64,000 nt of DNA from JBCAXA01 sp038749025 (GTDB lineage Bacteria; Pseudomonadota; Gammaproteobacteria; Steroidobacterales; Woeseiaceae): contig JBCDIL010000002.1 of the NCBI GenBank assembly GCA_038749025.1, positions 1 through 64,000 on the forward strand, given 5' to 3'. How positions within the stretch are numbered: the stretch's first letter is position 1; the number at the start of each line of letters is the position of its first letter. The notes below the pieces were generated by a model. It did not search any database and was not told where the DNA came from. It saw only the letters and a program-made list of their open reading frames with translations. The translations under genes and the position numbers were made by a program. This document shows, one piece after another, positions 7,916 to 16,598 of the stretch.

Positions 7916-8704
7916 ATGCCGACCGAGTCCGGGACGCACACCGATAAGCGGTCGGCGATCGATCGCTTGAACAAGCGTTCGATCGATCCGTCATCGCCGA
8001 CGCCGCTGTACTACCAGCTCTACACCATGCTGCACGACGCGATTTCGTCTGGTGAGTTGCCGCGCGGGTCGCGGATGCCGTCAGAAAAAGAGTTAGCCGC
8101 CAATTTCGACGTCTCGCGGATTACGGCCCGGCGAGCACTGGACGAGTTGGCGTTACGCAAAATGGTAGCCCGGCATCGCGGCCGCGGGACGTTTGTCGAC
8201 TATCGATACCAACCCGATACGATGCACGCGCCACTGACGGAGTTAATGCAGTCGATCGATCACATGTGGCGCGATACGAAAGTCGAGGTGATCGAGCTCG
8301 ACTTTAGCGAGCCACCAACCGGTATCTCGGATGAGTTTCGCACGGGTGACGGTGAGACGCTCTGTCATCAAATTCGCGTACGTAGCAAGCAAGGTGTGCC
8401 GTTCGCTCACTACGTCACGTGGACAAGAGGTTTTAACCGGCGTCTGACCAAAGCCCAGCTTGAGAAAACGTCGCGGTTGGAGTTGTTAAAACGCTACGGC
8501 ATCGAGTTTTCGCGCGTGGAGCAGTTTCTGAGTGCCGAGGGGGCGGATACCGATGTTGCGCAACGTCTTGGCGTCAGCACCGGCAAACCCTTGTTGAAGC
8601 TCACTCGCTACGCCTACGACAAACAGAGCCAGTTGCTCGACAAGCTCACGGCACTCTATAACCCCGACCTCTTCCTGTACCGAATGGAAACCGTTTTGGA
8701 TTAG
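7916..8704 (+). CDS. GntR-family regulator, HutC/UTRA subfamily
   Basis: The 262-residue product has an N-terminal winged helix of the GntR family. PLYYQLYTMLHDAI, SRMPSEKELAANFDVSRIT and RGRGTFV are the standard helix-turn-helix and wing blocks (residues about 27-95). The C-terminal half is a UTRA effector domain, ending in YDKQSQLLDKLTALYNPD. HutC-type members usually repress catabolic genes and release DNA when a pathway compound binds. The gene sits inside the island and its stop is 2 bases from the amidohydrolase start. A likely target is the TTATAACA element at 9879-9895 and 18355-18364; this is inference from position and palindromy. Confidence 0.9.
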   Translation: MPTESGTHTDKRSAIDRLNKRSIDPSSPTPLYYQLYTMLHDAISSGELPRGSRMPSEKELAANFDVSRITARRALDELALRKMVARHRGRGTFVDYRYQPDTMHAPLTELMQSIDHMWRDTKVEVIELDFSEPPTGISDEFRTGDGETLCHQIRVRSKQGVPFAHYVTWTRGFNRRLTKAQLEKTSRLELLKRYGIEFSRVEQFLSAEGADTDVAQRLGVSTGKPLLKLTRYAYDKQSQLLDKLTALYNPDLFLYRMETVLD

Positions 8705-8706
8705 CG

Positions 8707-9333
8707 ATGAACGATTCACTCAGCGACAACTACAGCACGGCATTCGCCGGGTCGTTGCAGCCAGGTAAACGGCCTGCGTTGATTTTAATCGATTTTGTGC
8801 AAGCTTATTTCGAGGAAGGCTCGCCCCTCTACGCCGGTGTCGAGGCGGAGCTAAAGTGCGCGCTTGAGCTGTGCGACGTCGCTCGATCGAAGGGCGTCTA
8901 TATTGTGTACACCAATGTCGTTTACCAAGCCGGCACCGGTAACGGTGGTCGCTTCTTCGAAAAAGTGGCGCCGTTGAAATTTTTTGAACAGGGCAATTCG
9001 ATGGGTGCTTGGCCGGAAGGGCTGACGCCACGCGACGGCGAGCTTGTATTGTCAAAGCAATACCCGAGCGCGTTTTTTGGTACGTCATTGGCCTCGACCC
9101 TAACAGCGCGCGGCATCGATACACTCGTCATCACCGGTCTGACCACGAGTGGCTGTATTCGGGCGACGTGCGTCGATACGGTTTCTAGCGGCTTCATTCC
9201 ACTGGTCGTTAGCGACGCGTGTGGCGATCGACATCCGGCACCCCACGAGGCGAACCTCTTTGACATGCAAGCGAAGTACGCCGAGGTTATCGACTCAGCG
9301 GCTGCAACGGCCTACCTCAAGTCGCTACCTTAG
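8707..9333 (+). CDS. Isochorismatase-fold cysteine hydrolase, N-carbamoylsarcosine amidase / maleamate amidohydrolase-like
   Basis: This is a 208-residue cysteine hydrolase. The catalytic triad is visible as D29 (LILIDF), K117 (LSKQYPSAFFGT) and C150 (TTSGCIRATCVDT). The block after the Cys, ending SDACGDRHPAPHEANL, is most like the branch containing N-carbamoylsarcosine amidase and maleamate amidohydrolase, which release ammonia from amides. True isochorismatases differ there, so an amidase is the better call. The exact amide is not known. It is tightly coupled to the GntR gene and its stop overlaps that of the convergent gene by four bases (TTAG). Confidence 0.85.
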   Translation: MNDSLSDNYSTAFAGSLQPGKRPALILIDFVQAYFEEGSPLYAGVEAELKCALELCDVARSKGVYIVYTNVVYQAGTGNGGRFFEKVAPLKFFEQGNSMGAWPEGLTPRDGELVLSKQYPSAFFGTSLASTLTARGIDTLVITGLTTSGCIRATCVDTVSSGFIPLVVSDACGDRHPAPHEANLFDMQAKYAEVIDSAAATAYLKSLP

Positions 9334-9854
9334 GTGTCGCCGATCTCGACGTAACTAAATTCGCGGCCGTCGTAGGGGCGCCAATCGTCAGAACGGCGTT
9401 GTTCATCGATCAACGTGCGCATCGACAAGCGGCCGCCCCTAAACCATTGCCACACTCGCGCGCGGTATTGACCGCAATCGCTGTTCTGGATCATTTCGTA
9501 CAGGTACAGATCGGGTTCGTTCTTGCGTACCCAATGCAGCATCGTGGTCCGGCGAGCTTCGTCGAGATCGACCTCTGCTGCCCAGCCCTCAATATCGGTG
9601 TAAAAAATCAGCTTGCCGTTCTCAACTTTCGACGGAAAGTCGCGGACCTCCTGTCGGCCGTCGGACCAGTGGTAGTGATTGGTCTGGTGATAACTCTCCG
9701 GCGTCGGAAAACGGCAAATTAGCCGCGATTTGTGTTCATCGACCTTTTCTCCCGCGGCGTTGTAATAGCGGTAAAAGCCGTCCCAAACACCCTCATTGCG
9801 GGCAATCAATGGGATCTTCTGTTTCAGGGTCGCGTTCACGGTGGGGGTGTCCAA
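9330..9854 (-). CDS. Hypothetical calycin-like protein (DUF3598-like)
   Basis: The 174-residue protein is rich in Trp, Tyr and Arg with alternating beta strands (GVWDGFYRYYN, ESYHQTNHYHWSDG, ADLYLY-type strands). This pattern suggests a lipocalin- or calycin-type barrel of the DUF3598 sort; the match is by look only. No signal peptide is present, so it should be cytoplasmic. It faces the LeuC-like gene across a 60-base divergent region that contains the TTATAA element, so it is probably controlled with the pathway. It could bind a hydrophobic intermediate; this is a guess. Confidence 0.55.
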   Translation of the reverse strand: MDTPTVNATLKQKIPLIARNEGVWDGFYRYYNAAGEKVDEHKSRLICRFPTPESYHQTNHYHWSDGRQEVRDFPSKVENGKLIFYTDIEGWAAEVDLDEARRTTMLHWVRKNEPDLYLYEMIQNSDCGQYRARVWQWFRGGRLSMRTLIDEQRRSDDWRPYDGREFSYVEIGDT

Positions 9855-9878
9855 GTGGTAGGTGCCGAATGTGCTAAT

Positions 9879-9895
9879 ATTATAAACTTATAACA
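9879..9895. promoter_or_regulatory. Candidate operator: two TTATAA copies, second in context TTATAACA
   Basis: TTATAA occurs at 9880-9885 and again at 9888-9893, 8 bases apart. The second sits in ACTTATAACA, differing at two bases from the perfect palindrome TGTTATAACA at 18355-18364. It lies between divergent genes, immediately before the LeuC-like start. GntR/HutC sites are typically AT-centred palindromes with outer GT and AC, so the island's GntR protein is the obvious candidate binder. It may also overlap a -10 element. Confidence 0.4.
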
Positions 9896-9914
9896 ACTTG
9901 TGACCAAACCGACT

Positions 9915-11330
9915 ATGCCGCACACGCTGTTCGACAAAATTTGGGCTGCGCATGAAATTCGGCCACTTGGAGAACGAACGTCACTGTTGTTTCTGGATCG
10001 GGTCTTCTTACACGAACGTACTGGCAGCATCGCGCTAGCAAGTCTCGCCGAAGCGGATCGCTCTGTCGCGAACGCTGCGACCGCCTTTGCAACGATGGAT
10101 CACATCGTCGATACCTTTCCAGGGCGCAGCGACGCTACGTTGATGCCGAGTGGTACCGACTTCATACGCTCGCTCCGGAGCGGCGCGAAGGACGCTGGTA
10201 TACGCCTGTTTGACCTTGATGATCCCTCACAAGGCATCGCCCACATGGTCGCGGCCGAACAAGGCATCGCGTTACCCGGGTTGACGCTAGTGTGCCCGGA
10301 TTCACATACCTGTACGCTCGGCGCGCTGGGTGCCCTCGCGTGGGGTATTGGTACCAGCGACTGTGAGCATGCACTTGCGACTGAAACGTTGCGGACCCGT
10401 AAGCCAGCACAGATGCGAGTTTGGTTCGACGGCCTGTTGCGCGACGATGTGTCAGCAAAAGACCTTATCCTGCATTTAATTTCGCGCTACGGTGCCGCTG
10501 GCGGTCGCGGCAGTGCCATCGAGTTTGCTGGGCCAGCCATCAGCGCACTCCCGATGAACGGTCGGTTTACTCTCTGCAACATGGCCGTCGAGTTTTCGGC
10601 GTTTACTGGCATCATCGCGCCCGATGCGCGTACGTTCGATTATCTCGACGGACGGCCTTATGCGCCGCGAGGGTCTGATGCGTTGCGGGCGCGCCGCCAC
10701 TGGCAGTCGCTCGGTACCGATACCGACGCGCATTTCGATTACGACCTACGAGTCGACGCTAGCGCCTGCCAGCCAATGGTGAGTTGGGGGACCAGTCCAG
10801 CTCAATCAATCGGTATCGCCGAGCCGATCCCTCGGCCGGACAGCTTCGCGACGAGAGCCGAGCAAGCGGCAGCTGAGCGGGCTCAAGCCTACATGGCGGT
10901 TAAGCCGGGCGAACGATTGGCGGGCGTGCCGATCAACGCCGCGTTCATCGGGTCTTGCACGAATTCGCGTTTGGCGGACTTACGAACGGCTGCCAAAGTG
11001 CTCGAAGGTCACCGTGTTGCGCCCGGCGTGAGAGCGATCTGTGTCCCAGGCTCGACCACGACAAAGCGAGCCGCCGAAGCGGAAGGGCTCGATCGCGTCT
11101 TTGTTGAGGCAGGATTTGAGTGGCGTGAGTCGGGGTGTTCGCTGTGTTTTTACGCCGGGGGCGAAGGCTTCGAGCCCGGTCAACGTGTTGTTTCGACAAC
11201 CAACCGGAATTTCGAGGGTCGCCAAGGCCCCGGTGTTCGTACCCACCTCGCCAGCCCCGCAACGGTGGCGGCCAGTGCTATCGTTGGCTCCATTCAAGCA
11301 GCCGAAGGAGTCGGTCATGCGAGCGTTTAA
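9915..11330 (+). CDS. LeuC-like aconitase-family hydro-lyase large subunit (paralogue)
   Basis: The 471-residue product matches the large subunit of isopropylmalate isomerase in length and motifs. CPDSHTCTLGALGAL, the [4Fe-4S] ligands C348 (GSCTNSR), C408 and C411 (SGCSLCFYAGG), and NRNFEGRQG near the end are all present. It should dehydrate and rehydrate a dicarboxylic or tricarboxylic hydroxy acid. No leuA or leuB is nearby; instead it sits with an amidohydrolase and a GntR regulator. Maleate, citraconate or dimethylmalate are plausible substrates. A GTG at 9900 is in frame, but ATG 9915 fits the family start better; neither has a good ribosome site. Confidence 0.85.
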   Translation: MPHTLFDKIWAAHEIRPLGERTSLLFLDRVFLHERTGSIALASLAEADRSVANAATAFATMDHIVDTFPGRSDATLMPSGTDFIRSLRSGAKDAGIRLFDLDDPSQGIAHMVAAEQGIALPGLTLVCPDSHTCTLGALGALAWGIGTSDCEHALATETLRTRKPAQMRVWFDGLLRDDVSAKDLILHLISRYGAAGGRGSAIEFAGPAISALPMNGRFTLCNMAVEFSAFTGIIAPDARTFDYLDGRPYAPRGSDALRARRHWQSLGTDTDAHFDYDLRVDASACQPMVSWGTSPAQSIGIAEPIPRPDSFATRAEQAAAERAQAYMAVKPGERLAGVPINAAFIGSCTNSRLADLRTAAKVLEGHRVAPGVRAICVPGSTTTKRAAEAEGLDRVFVEAGFEWRESGCSLCFYAGGEGFEPGQRVVSTTNRNFEGRQGPGVRTHLASPATVAASAIVGSIQAAEGVGHASV

Positions 11331-11985
11331 CAAACACAGCGGTGTCGTTGCACCACTGCGTCGGGACAACATTGATACCGACGCCATCATTCCGTCACGC
11401 GAGATGAAGCGCGTATCGAAGAGCGGTCTCGGCGTCGGTTTGTTCGCGGCGTGGCGTTACGCCGACAACGGTCGCAAAAAAGATGAGTTGGTCGCCGAAT
11501 TCGTTCTCAATCAGCCAGCCTACCAGGGGGCCAGCATCGTGCTCGGTGGTACCAATTTCGGTTGTGGATCGTCTCGCGAGCATGCGGTTTGGGCGCTTAA
11601 TGACTACGGCATTCGTGTGGTGATCGCGCCATCGTTCGGTGCCATTTTTCAGCGCAATTGTTACCGCAACGGTCTGCTCGCGATCGAGCTACCGGAAGCG
11701 TCGATCGACGCCATTGAAACGGCAACGGCGGCTGATCCACAAACCCATACCGTTACCGTTAATCTTGCTGCCGGCAAGATCGTGACGTCGGCCGGTGACA
11801 TCGACTTCGCGGTCGGTGATGAGGTGCGGGATCGCTTGCTTAGCGGTGCCGACGATATTGACCTAACACTGCAATACGCTGACGAGATCGCTGCGTTCCG
11901 TGAGACACGCTACCACGATGAACCGTGGGCTGATCTGTCCGAAGGCGCATTGCCGGTCACGCGTAGCGGCGACAAACAACAGTGA
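11317..11985 (+). CDS. LeuD-like aconitase-family hydro-lyase small subunit (paralogue)
   Basis: This 222-residue protein is the swivel-domain subunit. NIDTDAIIPSREMKRV near the start and GGTNFGCGSSREHAVWAL (about residues 77-94) are the LeuD signature. The ATG at 11317 is fixed by AAGGAG six bases upstream and by family length; the frame is open further upstream inside the LeuC-like gene, which is not meaningful. It overlaps the large-subunit gene by 14 bases, the usual sign of a coupled heterodimer. The C-terminal tail (about 20 residues after DEPWADLSEG) is longer than in many LeuD proteins. The substrate is shared with the large subunit. Confidence 0.88.
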   Translation: MRAFNKHSGVVAPLRRDNIDTDAIIPSREMKRVSKSGLGVGLFAAWRYADNGRKKDELVAEFVLNQPAYQGASIVLGGTNFGCGSSREHAVWALNDYGIRVVIAPSFGAIFQRNCYRNGLLAIELPEASIDAIETATAADPQTHTVTVNLAAGKIVTSAGDIDFAVGDEVRDRLLSGADDIDLTLQYADEIAAFRETRYHDEPWADLSEGALPVTRSGDKQQ

Positions 11986-12010
11986 TCCACGAAGAACCGA
12001 TGGGGGTATC

Positions 12011-12475
12011 TTGCACCGCTATTCGCTGCAATTAACGTGGACCGGTAACCTTGGTCAAGGCACAGCAGACTACCGGAGCTACTCGCGCGATTACTCGGTA
12101 AGCTGCGACGACAAGCCGGTCTTGTTCGGTTCGTCCGATCCGTCGTTTCGGGGCGATCCGAAGCGTTGGAACCCAGAGGAACTGCTTCTCGCGTCGATTA
12201 CCGCCTGCCACAAGCTGTGGTACCTGCACCTGTGCGCCGATGCCGGTATCGTTGTTACCGATTACGTCGATACCGCGTCAGCGACGATGGAACGTGGTAA
12301 CGATGGCGTCACCCGTATTACGTCGGTTGAGTTGCGCCCCGTCGTAACGGTCGCGGCCGGTCACGACCGGGAGCTCGCACTCGCTTTACATGGACGCGCT
12401 AACGATGAGTGCTTTATCGCAAATTCGGTGCGTTTCCCGATTACGCATCAGCCGCAAATCGTCGGTTGGGAATGA
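12011..12475 (+). CDS. OsmC-family thiol peroxidase-like protein
   Basis: The 154-residue product has the OsmC fold. WTGNLGQGTADYRSYSRD opens it. EELLLASITACHKLWYL carries the first redox Cys, and DECFIANSVRFPI the second. These two Cys reduce organic hydroperoxides in OsmC/Ohr proteins. The start is most likely the TTG at 12011, which matches the family's HxYxxxLxWTG beginning; the frame is open to 11900 but that part overlaps the LeuD-like gene. It follows that gene by 25 bases and is probably in the same operon, perhaps guarding the Fe-S hydro-lyase from peroxide. Confidence 0.85.
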   Translation: MHRYSLQLTWTGNLGQGTADYRSYSRDYSVSCDDKPVLFGSSDPSFRGDPKRWNPEELLLASITACHKLWYLHLCADAGIVVTDYVDTASATMERGNDGVTRITSVELRPVVTVAAGHDRELALALHGRANDECFIANSVRFPITHQPQIVGWE

Positions 12476-12570
12476 GCGTTGCTCGTGCTGCCTAAGCTCG
12501 CTATTGTCGATTATGCGCATCATCGTAATGGGCGATTCGTTAAGACAGCGCTGGGTCTGACGTTGTTCAG

Positions 12571-12903
12571 CTACTTGAAGTACAGATACCAGTTTCCGCC
12601 GGTCGTCTCTTCAATATGCTGTATTGACACGTAACCAATGTTGACACCATCGCGCTTGCCGCTGGGGTAACCCGCGCCCTTCAGCAGCGCGAAACACTGA
12701 TCCAACACGTCTTGCCTAGTCAGGGCCAATTCAGATTCCCGGGTGGTCGCAAACACCAAGTAAGTTGATAGGTGCTGCGGGTCGATGTGGGTAACGCCGA
12801 CGTGATAAATGGTCTCGGGCTTGATTCCTTCGCGCTCAAGCGCCGTCATCATCGCGCCTTTGGCGGCATCGATGATGTCGTCGAATTCAGCACGTACGGT
12901 CAC
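12571..12903 (-). CDS. Hypothetical protein, last gene of the seven-gene reverse operon
   Basis: The 110-residue product, from a GTG start, begins with an amphipathic helix (DDIIDAAKGAMMTAL). It then has beta strands such as TIYHVGVTHID and YLVFATTRES, ending in GGNWYLYFK. It resembles small tautomerases in size and alternating pattern, but it lacks the Pro directly after Met that tautomerases need, so I do not call it one. No family is recognised. It lies 30 bases after the TraB-like gene and likely shares its transcript. Confidence 0.55.
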   Translation of the reverse strand: MTVRAEFDDIIDAAKGAMMTALEREGIKPETIYHVGVTHIDPQHLSTYLVFATTRESELALTRQDVLDQCFALLKGAGYPSGKRDGVNIGYVSIQHIEETTGGNWYLYFK

Positions 12904-12933
12904 GATGGGAGATAATCTAGGCCAACCGGTTCG

Positions 12934-13809
12934 TTATTCGTCGTCGGTAAGGAGCCAAGCATCCAACCATCGGCTATCGGTTTCCACGAAGCCACGCGCT
13001 TCCAGGCGCTCGGCGAAATCAGGCATATGGGCAGCGCCGTAGAAAATGCCAACCCGGTGCTCGCCACCTTGCCAGACGTCGTCGAAAACCCGCATGGCCT
13101 CTTCGTTGCGCGCTTCGATCAATGCGGAGCCGTTCTCGCCGCCAAACGAATCGAGCATGGCATCGCTACGCAGGAGTTCTTCGGCGAATGCGCGGCGCAA
13201 TCCTGCTTCGTCGTCAGGCGCGGCCATCGCTCCTAGCAATTGCCACGACCGCAGCCCGAGTGGGTCTTTTGCGTAATCGGACATGCCCGCATAGATTGCT
13301 CGCCAGAAATAGACATACAGCGACTCGCCGCGTTCGTTCATGCTTGCGCGAAGTGCGCTGGGCGATAAATCCGCGTGGACGAAGTTGTCCGCCTCGTAGT
13401 CGATATGATCGAGCTGAAACTCGAGCCCGAGCATGTCTTTCATGGCGATCTGTGCGCCTGAGAGCAGTCCACCACTTTTCTCGCGGTTGCTGACCGAGCC
13501 GTGGTTCTTTGGTGCCACTAGCTCGTAGAGTAGGGCGTCGTACTGGCGAAACGATGCGTTGAGCTCGCGGTAGTAGTCGCGATTACCGACATGAACCACT
13601 CCGATGAGATCGACAAAGGCGGATTGCGTATCGTCGTCACGTCGATAGCGACGCACGGCGACTTGCAGCGCGCGTGGTGTGCGCTGCGCATCAACATCGA
13701 TCCGCATGAATTCGCGAACGCCGTCAGCGTGGGCAATCGGCGCGCTGCCAATGGCCGTACCGACGAAGCCGGTCAGTGCCAGTAGTGAGAAGACGCGGAG
13801 GAGACTCAT
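12934..13809 (-). CDS. TraB/GumN/Tiki-like protein, exported
   Basis: This 291-residue protein has an N-terminal signal peptide ending near IAHADG. Two G-x-x-H motifs mark the TraB/PrgY/GumN/Tiki family. The first is GVVH (residues 70-73), just before NRDYYRELNASFRQYDALLYE. The second is GAAHMPDF in the last 30 residues. ARNEEAMRVFDDV precedes the second, as in the family. Tiki proteins are metal-dependent peptidases that use these His residues; bacterial members are mostly uncharacterised. It is the sixth gene of the reverse operon, 46 bases after the FAD-linked oxidase gene. A link with the catabolic enzymes is not obvious. Confidence 0.8.
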   Translation of the reverse strand: MSLLRVFSLLALTGFVGTAIGSAPIAHADGVREFMRIDVDAQRTPRALQVAVRRYRRDDDTQSAFVDLIGVVHVGNRDYYRELNASFRQYDALLYELVAPKNHGSVSNREKSGGLLSGAQIAMKDMLGLEFQLDHIDYEADNFVHADLSPSALRASMNERGESLYVYFWRAIYAGMSDYAKDPLGLRSWQLLGAMAAPDDEAGLRRAFAEELLRSDAMLDSFGGENGSALIEARNEEAMRVFDDVWQGGEHRVGIFYGAAHMPDFAERLEARGFVETDSRWLDAWLLTDDE

Positions 13810-13855
13810 CGTTAGAGGGTAGCAAACGCCCCCGCAGCCGTCATTCGAGCCGCAA

Positions 13856-15454
13856 TTACTTGCCGCTCTTGTCGAGACCCAATGCGCCAGGATTCAGGCC
13901 GCCGCGCGCATCAAGATGTTGCTTGATCGCGTCGAGCAAAGCTTTTGCCCCGGTATTCGCGCTGTCGCGATACGGATAGTATTTACCAATTTGGAAGTGG
14001 GTCGCCCCCGCTTCGTTGAGTACCGTAGTCAATTCCTGGCGTAGTGTGGCGACCAAGCGCCGACCGGGCAGGTTCTCCTCGTAGGTGTCGAGCTTCGCCA
14101 GATAGTCAGAATCCATTGTTTCGCTTTGCATCAATGGCCGTGTATCGGGCCAATAGAGACAGGGCTCGACGAGCGTCGCGCTGCTTGAGACCGTGCACAT
14201 TAGGACGCCGGTATCGATACCCGTTGCCGCGATAGCGTCGGCGTGGCGGGTAAACACCGCTTCGCACGCGTTGTAAACGGCGGGTGCGTCACTCAAAGGT
14301 ACAAGGCCGTGCACGGGCGCCCAGCGTTCGCCGTTCGGGCCGAGCATCGAGTTGACGTTGGCAAACGGGTCCGCACGCATGACTTTCGGGATGGTATTTT
14401 CGACTTCGTTGCCTTTTTCGCTGGCGATCTCGCGGACGCGACGCAATTTGTCGTCGGCGTCGATGGCACTGCGGCCGTCTAAGCTAACGTGCATTGAAAA
14501 ATCAGCCTCATCGAGGAAGCGCCGACCCGCTGCAGCGATTTTCACGCTTTCGCCGATTCCGCGCAGCACCGAGCCCGATCCTTTCACGACGCGCGCCAGT
14601 GACTTCACGTCTTCCATCAAGCTGGCGCGCTTGAGGCGCTGCGCCTGTAAACCAGGATCGAACGCGAAACACTCGCTGACCAAGTCCTCGCGTGCCAGCG
14701 CTGCCATCGTGGTCAGCAGCGCGTCTGCGCTTGGGTAGCTAAACGATGCGAATCGCGCCTCCGGCGAGACCGTCTTTAATGGCAAGGTTGCTTGCACTTT
14801 CACGCCAAGTGCGCCGCAGTCGCCCGTGAACAATCCGGTGAGGTCAGGGCCATAGTTTCGGTAGAACGGCTTGGCGTGGGTATTGACGGCGGCCCCGGTG
14901 CGGATGAGCTCGCCACTGGCATCGATGACATCGAGGGACTGAACGTTATCGGCGGCTGAACCATGTTGTCCCGAGCCAAGAAAAACCGAACCCTGTGACA
15001 GTGCCCCACCGATCGTCGCGCGCAGTCCGGAGAGTGGGCCCCAATAGCCCGTGCGCACCCCATGAGGCTGCAGCGCGTCAGCCAGTTCTTTCCAGGTGCA
15101 CCCGCATTCGACAGTGACGTACATGTCGTCAGTATTGATTTCCACAACACGGTTCATACGGCTGAGATCGATAATGACCGCGCCCGCGTTCTTGGCGAGA
15201 TAGGTATCGGTGTACGACATGCCGCCACCACGCGCGATGACGTCGGTATCAAAAGCACCGAGTACCGGCATGATCGCTTGCACCTCATCGGCACTGGTCG
15301 GGCGCAATACTGCAAGTAAGGGCTCGCCAGCGCGATAGACATCGTGCCCATACAGCGCGAGTGTTGCGCTATCGGTGACCACGCCATCTGCATCGAGAAT
15401 CGTGCGTAGTTCGTCAAGGACTGTGCGTGCTTCTGTTACCAATGCCTCAGACAT
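13856..15454 (-). CDS. FAD-linked oxidase, VAO/GlcD type
   Basis: The 532-residue product has an N-terminal FAD-binding domain of the vanillyl-alcohol-oxidase/GlcD type. VLRPTSADEVQAIMPVL, then RGGGMSYTDTYLAKNAG, is the pyrophosphate-binding loop. The C-terminal FAD-linked oxidase domain ends in the family's typical LDARGGLNPGALGL. Such enzymes oxidise hydroxy acids (lactate, glycolate) or phenols such as 4-cresol and eugenol. The substrate cannot be fixed here, but length is closer to the 4-cresol dehydrogenase branch. The gene begins 11 bases after the first AhpD-like gene, with a ribosome site in the gap. It is part of the reverse operon starting at 18270. Confidence 0.85.
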   Translation of the reverse strand: MSEALVTEARTVLDELRTILDADGVVTDSATLALYGHDVYRAGEPLLAVLRPTSADEVQAIMPVLGAFDTDVIARGGGMSYTDTYLAKNAGAVIIDLSRMNRVVEINTDDMYVTVECGCTWKELADALQPHGVRTGYWGPLSGLRATIGGALSQGSVFLGSGQHGSAADNVQSLDVIDASGELIRTGAAVNTHAKPFYRNYGPDLTGLFTGDCGALGVKVQATLPLKTVSPEARFASFSYPSADALLTTMAALAREDLVSECFAFDPGLQAQRLKRASLMEDVKSLARVVKGSGSVLRGIGESVKIAAAGRRFLDEADFSMHVSLDGRSAIDADDKLRRVREIASEKGNEVENTIPKVMRADPFANVNSMLGPNGERWAPVHGLVPLSDAPAVYNACEAVFTRHADAIAATGIDTGVLMCTVSSSATLVEPCLYWPDTRPLMQSETMDSDYLAKLDTYEENLPGRRLVATLRQELTTVLNEAGATHFQIGKYYPYRDSANTGAKALLDAIKQHLDARGGLNPGALGLDKSGK

Positions 15455-15465
15455 CGTCAGGTCTC

Positions 15466-16032
15466 CTAGGCCAACTCACCCGCGGTGCGTGTGGCCCCGA
15501 GGCTGGCCCGGGGTTGCGCTTCAAGGTCGGTCTGCGCAGTCCGGTTCCAGCGATTAAGAAAAGCGAATAGCGACAGTATCGCGAGTAGCTCTGCTGCCTC
15601 ATCCACGTCGAAATACTGCCGCAGTTCGTCGGCGTCGCCGCTGCCGCCAGCGCCGACCGCAACCGCGAATCGTAAAGCCGCTTTTTCTGCGGCCGTAAAC
15701 CGTTCGGAGGCCTCGAAGGTCCAGACCTCCTCCAAGCGTTCCGGTGCAATTCCGCTCTCCAGTACACCGTGCGCTGTGTGCGCCTCGCAGTAGCGGCAGC
15801 CCGCCGCGCGGCTCGATACATGTGCGACTAAACGCTTTAGTTCGACATCGATCTGCCCGGGCCGATAACAGCAATCGACCAGTGCCGCCATGGCGGCCAA
15901 AAGCCCCGGTACGCGAGCCATCGTACGGACATCGTTGGCATCGAAGCCCATAAACGCTGTCGCTGCGGCAACCCGTTCTCGGTCGGCCGGCTCAAGCTCA
16001 GTATCGCTGAGCGGTGGCAACCATGCACTCAC
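15466..16032 (-). CDS. AhpD-like / carboxymuconolactone decarboxylase-family protein, intact CxxCxxH
   Basis: This 188-residue helical protein carries CRYCEAHTAHG (C79, C82, H85), the redox motif of AhpD-type alkylhydroperoxidases. The helix RLVAHVSSRAAG precedes it and SERFTAAEKAALRFAVAV follows, as in the family. AhpD proteins reduce peroxides; related proteins are decarboxylases or decarbonylases. It begins at a GTG that overlaps the TGA of the second AhpD-like gene (GTGA), so the two are translationally coupled. A peroxide produced by the oxidase next to it would be a natural substrate; this is inference. Confidence 0.85.
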   Translation of the reverse strand: MSAWLPPLSDTELEPADRERVAAATAFMGFDANDVRTMARVPGLLAAMAALVDCCYRPGQIDVELKRLVAHVSSRAAGCRYCEAHTAHGVLESGIAPERLEEVWTFEASERFTAAEKAALRFAVAVGAGGSGDADELRQYFDVDEAAELLAILSLFAFLNRWNRTAQTDLEAQPRASLGATRTAGELA

Positions 16033-16598
16033 GCCTCACTACCTCGGCCAATGGGGCAGGTCGCCTCGCGCTCAACGAGGTCGAATGCGAACAAGAACTT
16101 TGCCATTCCAGTAAGCACAGCGGCGGTGATGCCTAACTCGAGAATCTCGCCATCGCTGAAATGCACCGCCAGCTCCCTGTGCAGCGTCGCGTCGACGTAA
16201 CCGTCCGGACTCGTTAAGGCGATGCGTTCCGCTAACGTCAATAAACAGCGCTCGGCGTCAGTAAACGTCGTGTAATCGCCGGCAGCGATCCGATCGAGAT
16301 CGGAGTCCGTCAACCCGGCGTCGATCGCATCAAGACGGTTGCCGAGGTTGCAGTGTCGACAACCGTGTGCACTGGACAAGCGATACCGCAGCATCTCTTT
16401 GTAGCGAACGCCTACGCGACCACCGTAGAAGATCCGTGCGTAGAACTCGGTGTACCAATCGAAAAGCTCGGGCGCATTGCCCAACGCCTCGACAAATACG
16501 GCGTCGCTACGCCGCTGTTGTGAGCGCTGCCAGCTGGTTTGCATGCGCTCAGGTAGCGCATCAAACGGGACTCGACCAATACGCGTGGTGGTGTTCAC
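16029..16598 (-). CDS. AhpD-like protein, CxxC without the usual His
   Basis: The 189-residue product resembles its neighbour but its motif reads CRHCNLGN (C80, C83), so the His normally three residues after the second Cys is missing. The surrounding helices (VRYKEMLRYRLSSAHG before, DAERCLLTLAERIAL after) fit the carboxymuconolactone decarboxylase fold. The start is GTG at 16598, because it overlaps the TGA of the upstream membrane gene (GTGA); the frame is open to 16652 but that part lies inside the upstream gene. It may form mixed oligomers with the neighbouring AhpD-like protein, which is a guess. Confidence 0.8.
   Translation of the reverse strand: MNTTTRIGRVPFDALPERMQTSWQRSQQRRSDAVFVEALGNAPELFDWYTEFYARIFYGGRVGVRYKEMLRYRLSSAHGCRHCNLGNRLDAIDAGLTDSDLDRIAAGDYTTFTDAERCLLTLAERIALTSPDGYVDATLHRELAVHFSDGEILELGITAAVLTGMAKFLFAFDLVEREATCPIGRGSEA

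Noticed and set aside
8707..9333. True isochorismatase in siderophore synthesis
   Set aside because: No siderophore genes are nearby, and the block after the Cys is closer to amidases.
9915..11985. LeuCD as the leucine-biosynthesis isopropylmalate isomerase
   Set aside because: No leuA or leuB in the window and the pair lies in a catabolic island with its own regulator, so a gene symbol leuC/leuD was not given. This is not excluded if the genome has no other copy.
12571..12903. Small tautomerase (MIF/4-OT type)
   Set aside because: The size and strand pattern are similar, but the Pro directly after Met, needed for catalysis, is absent.
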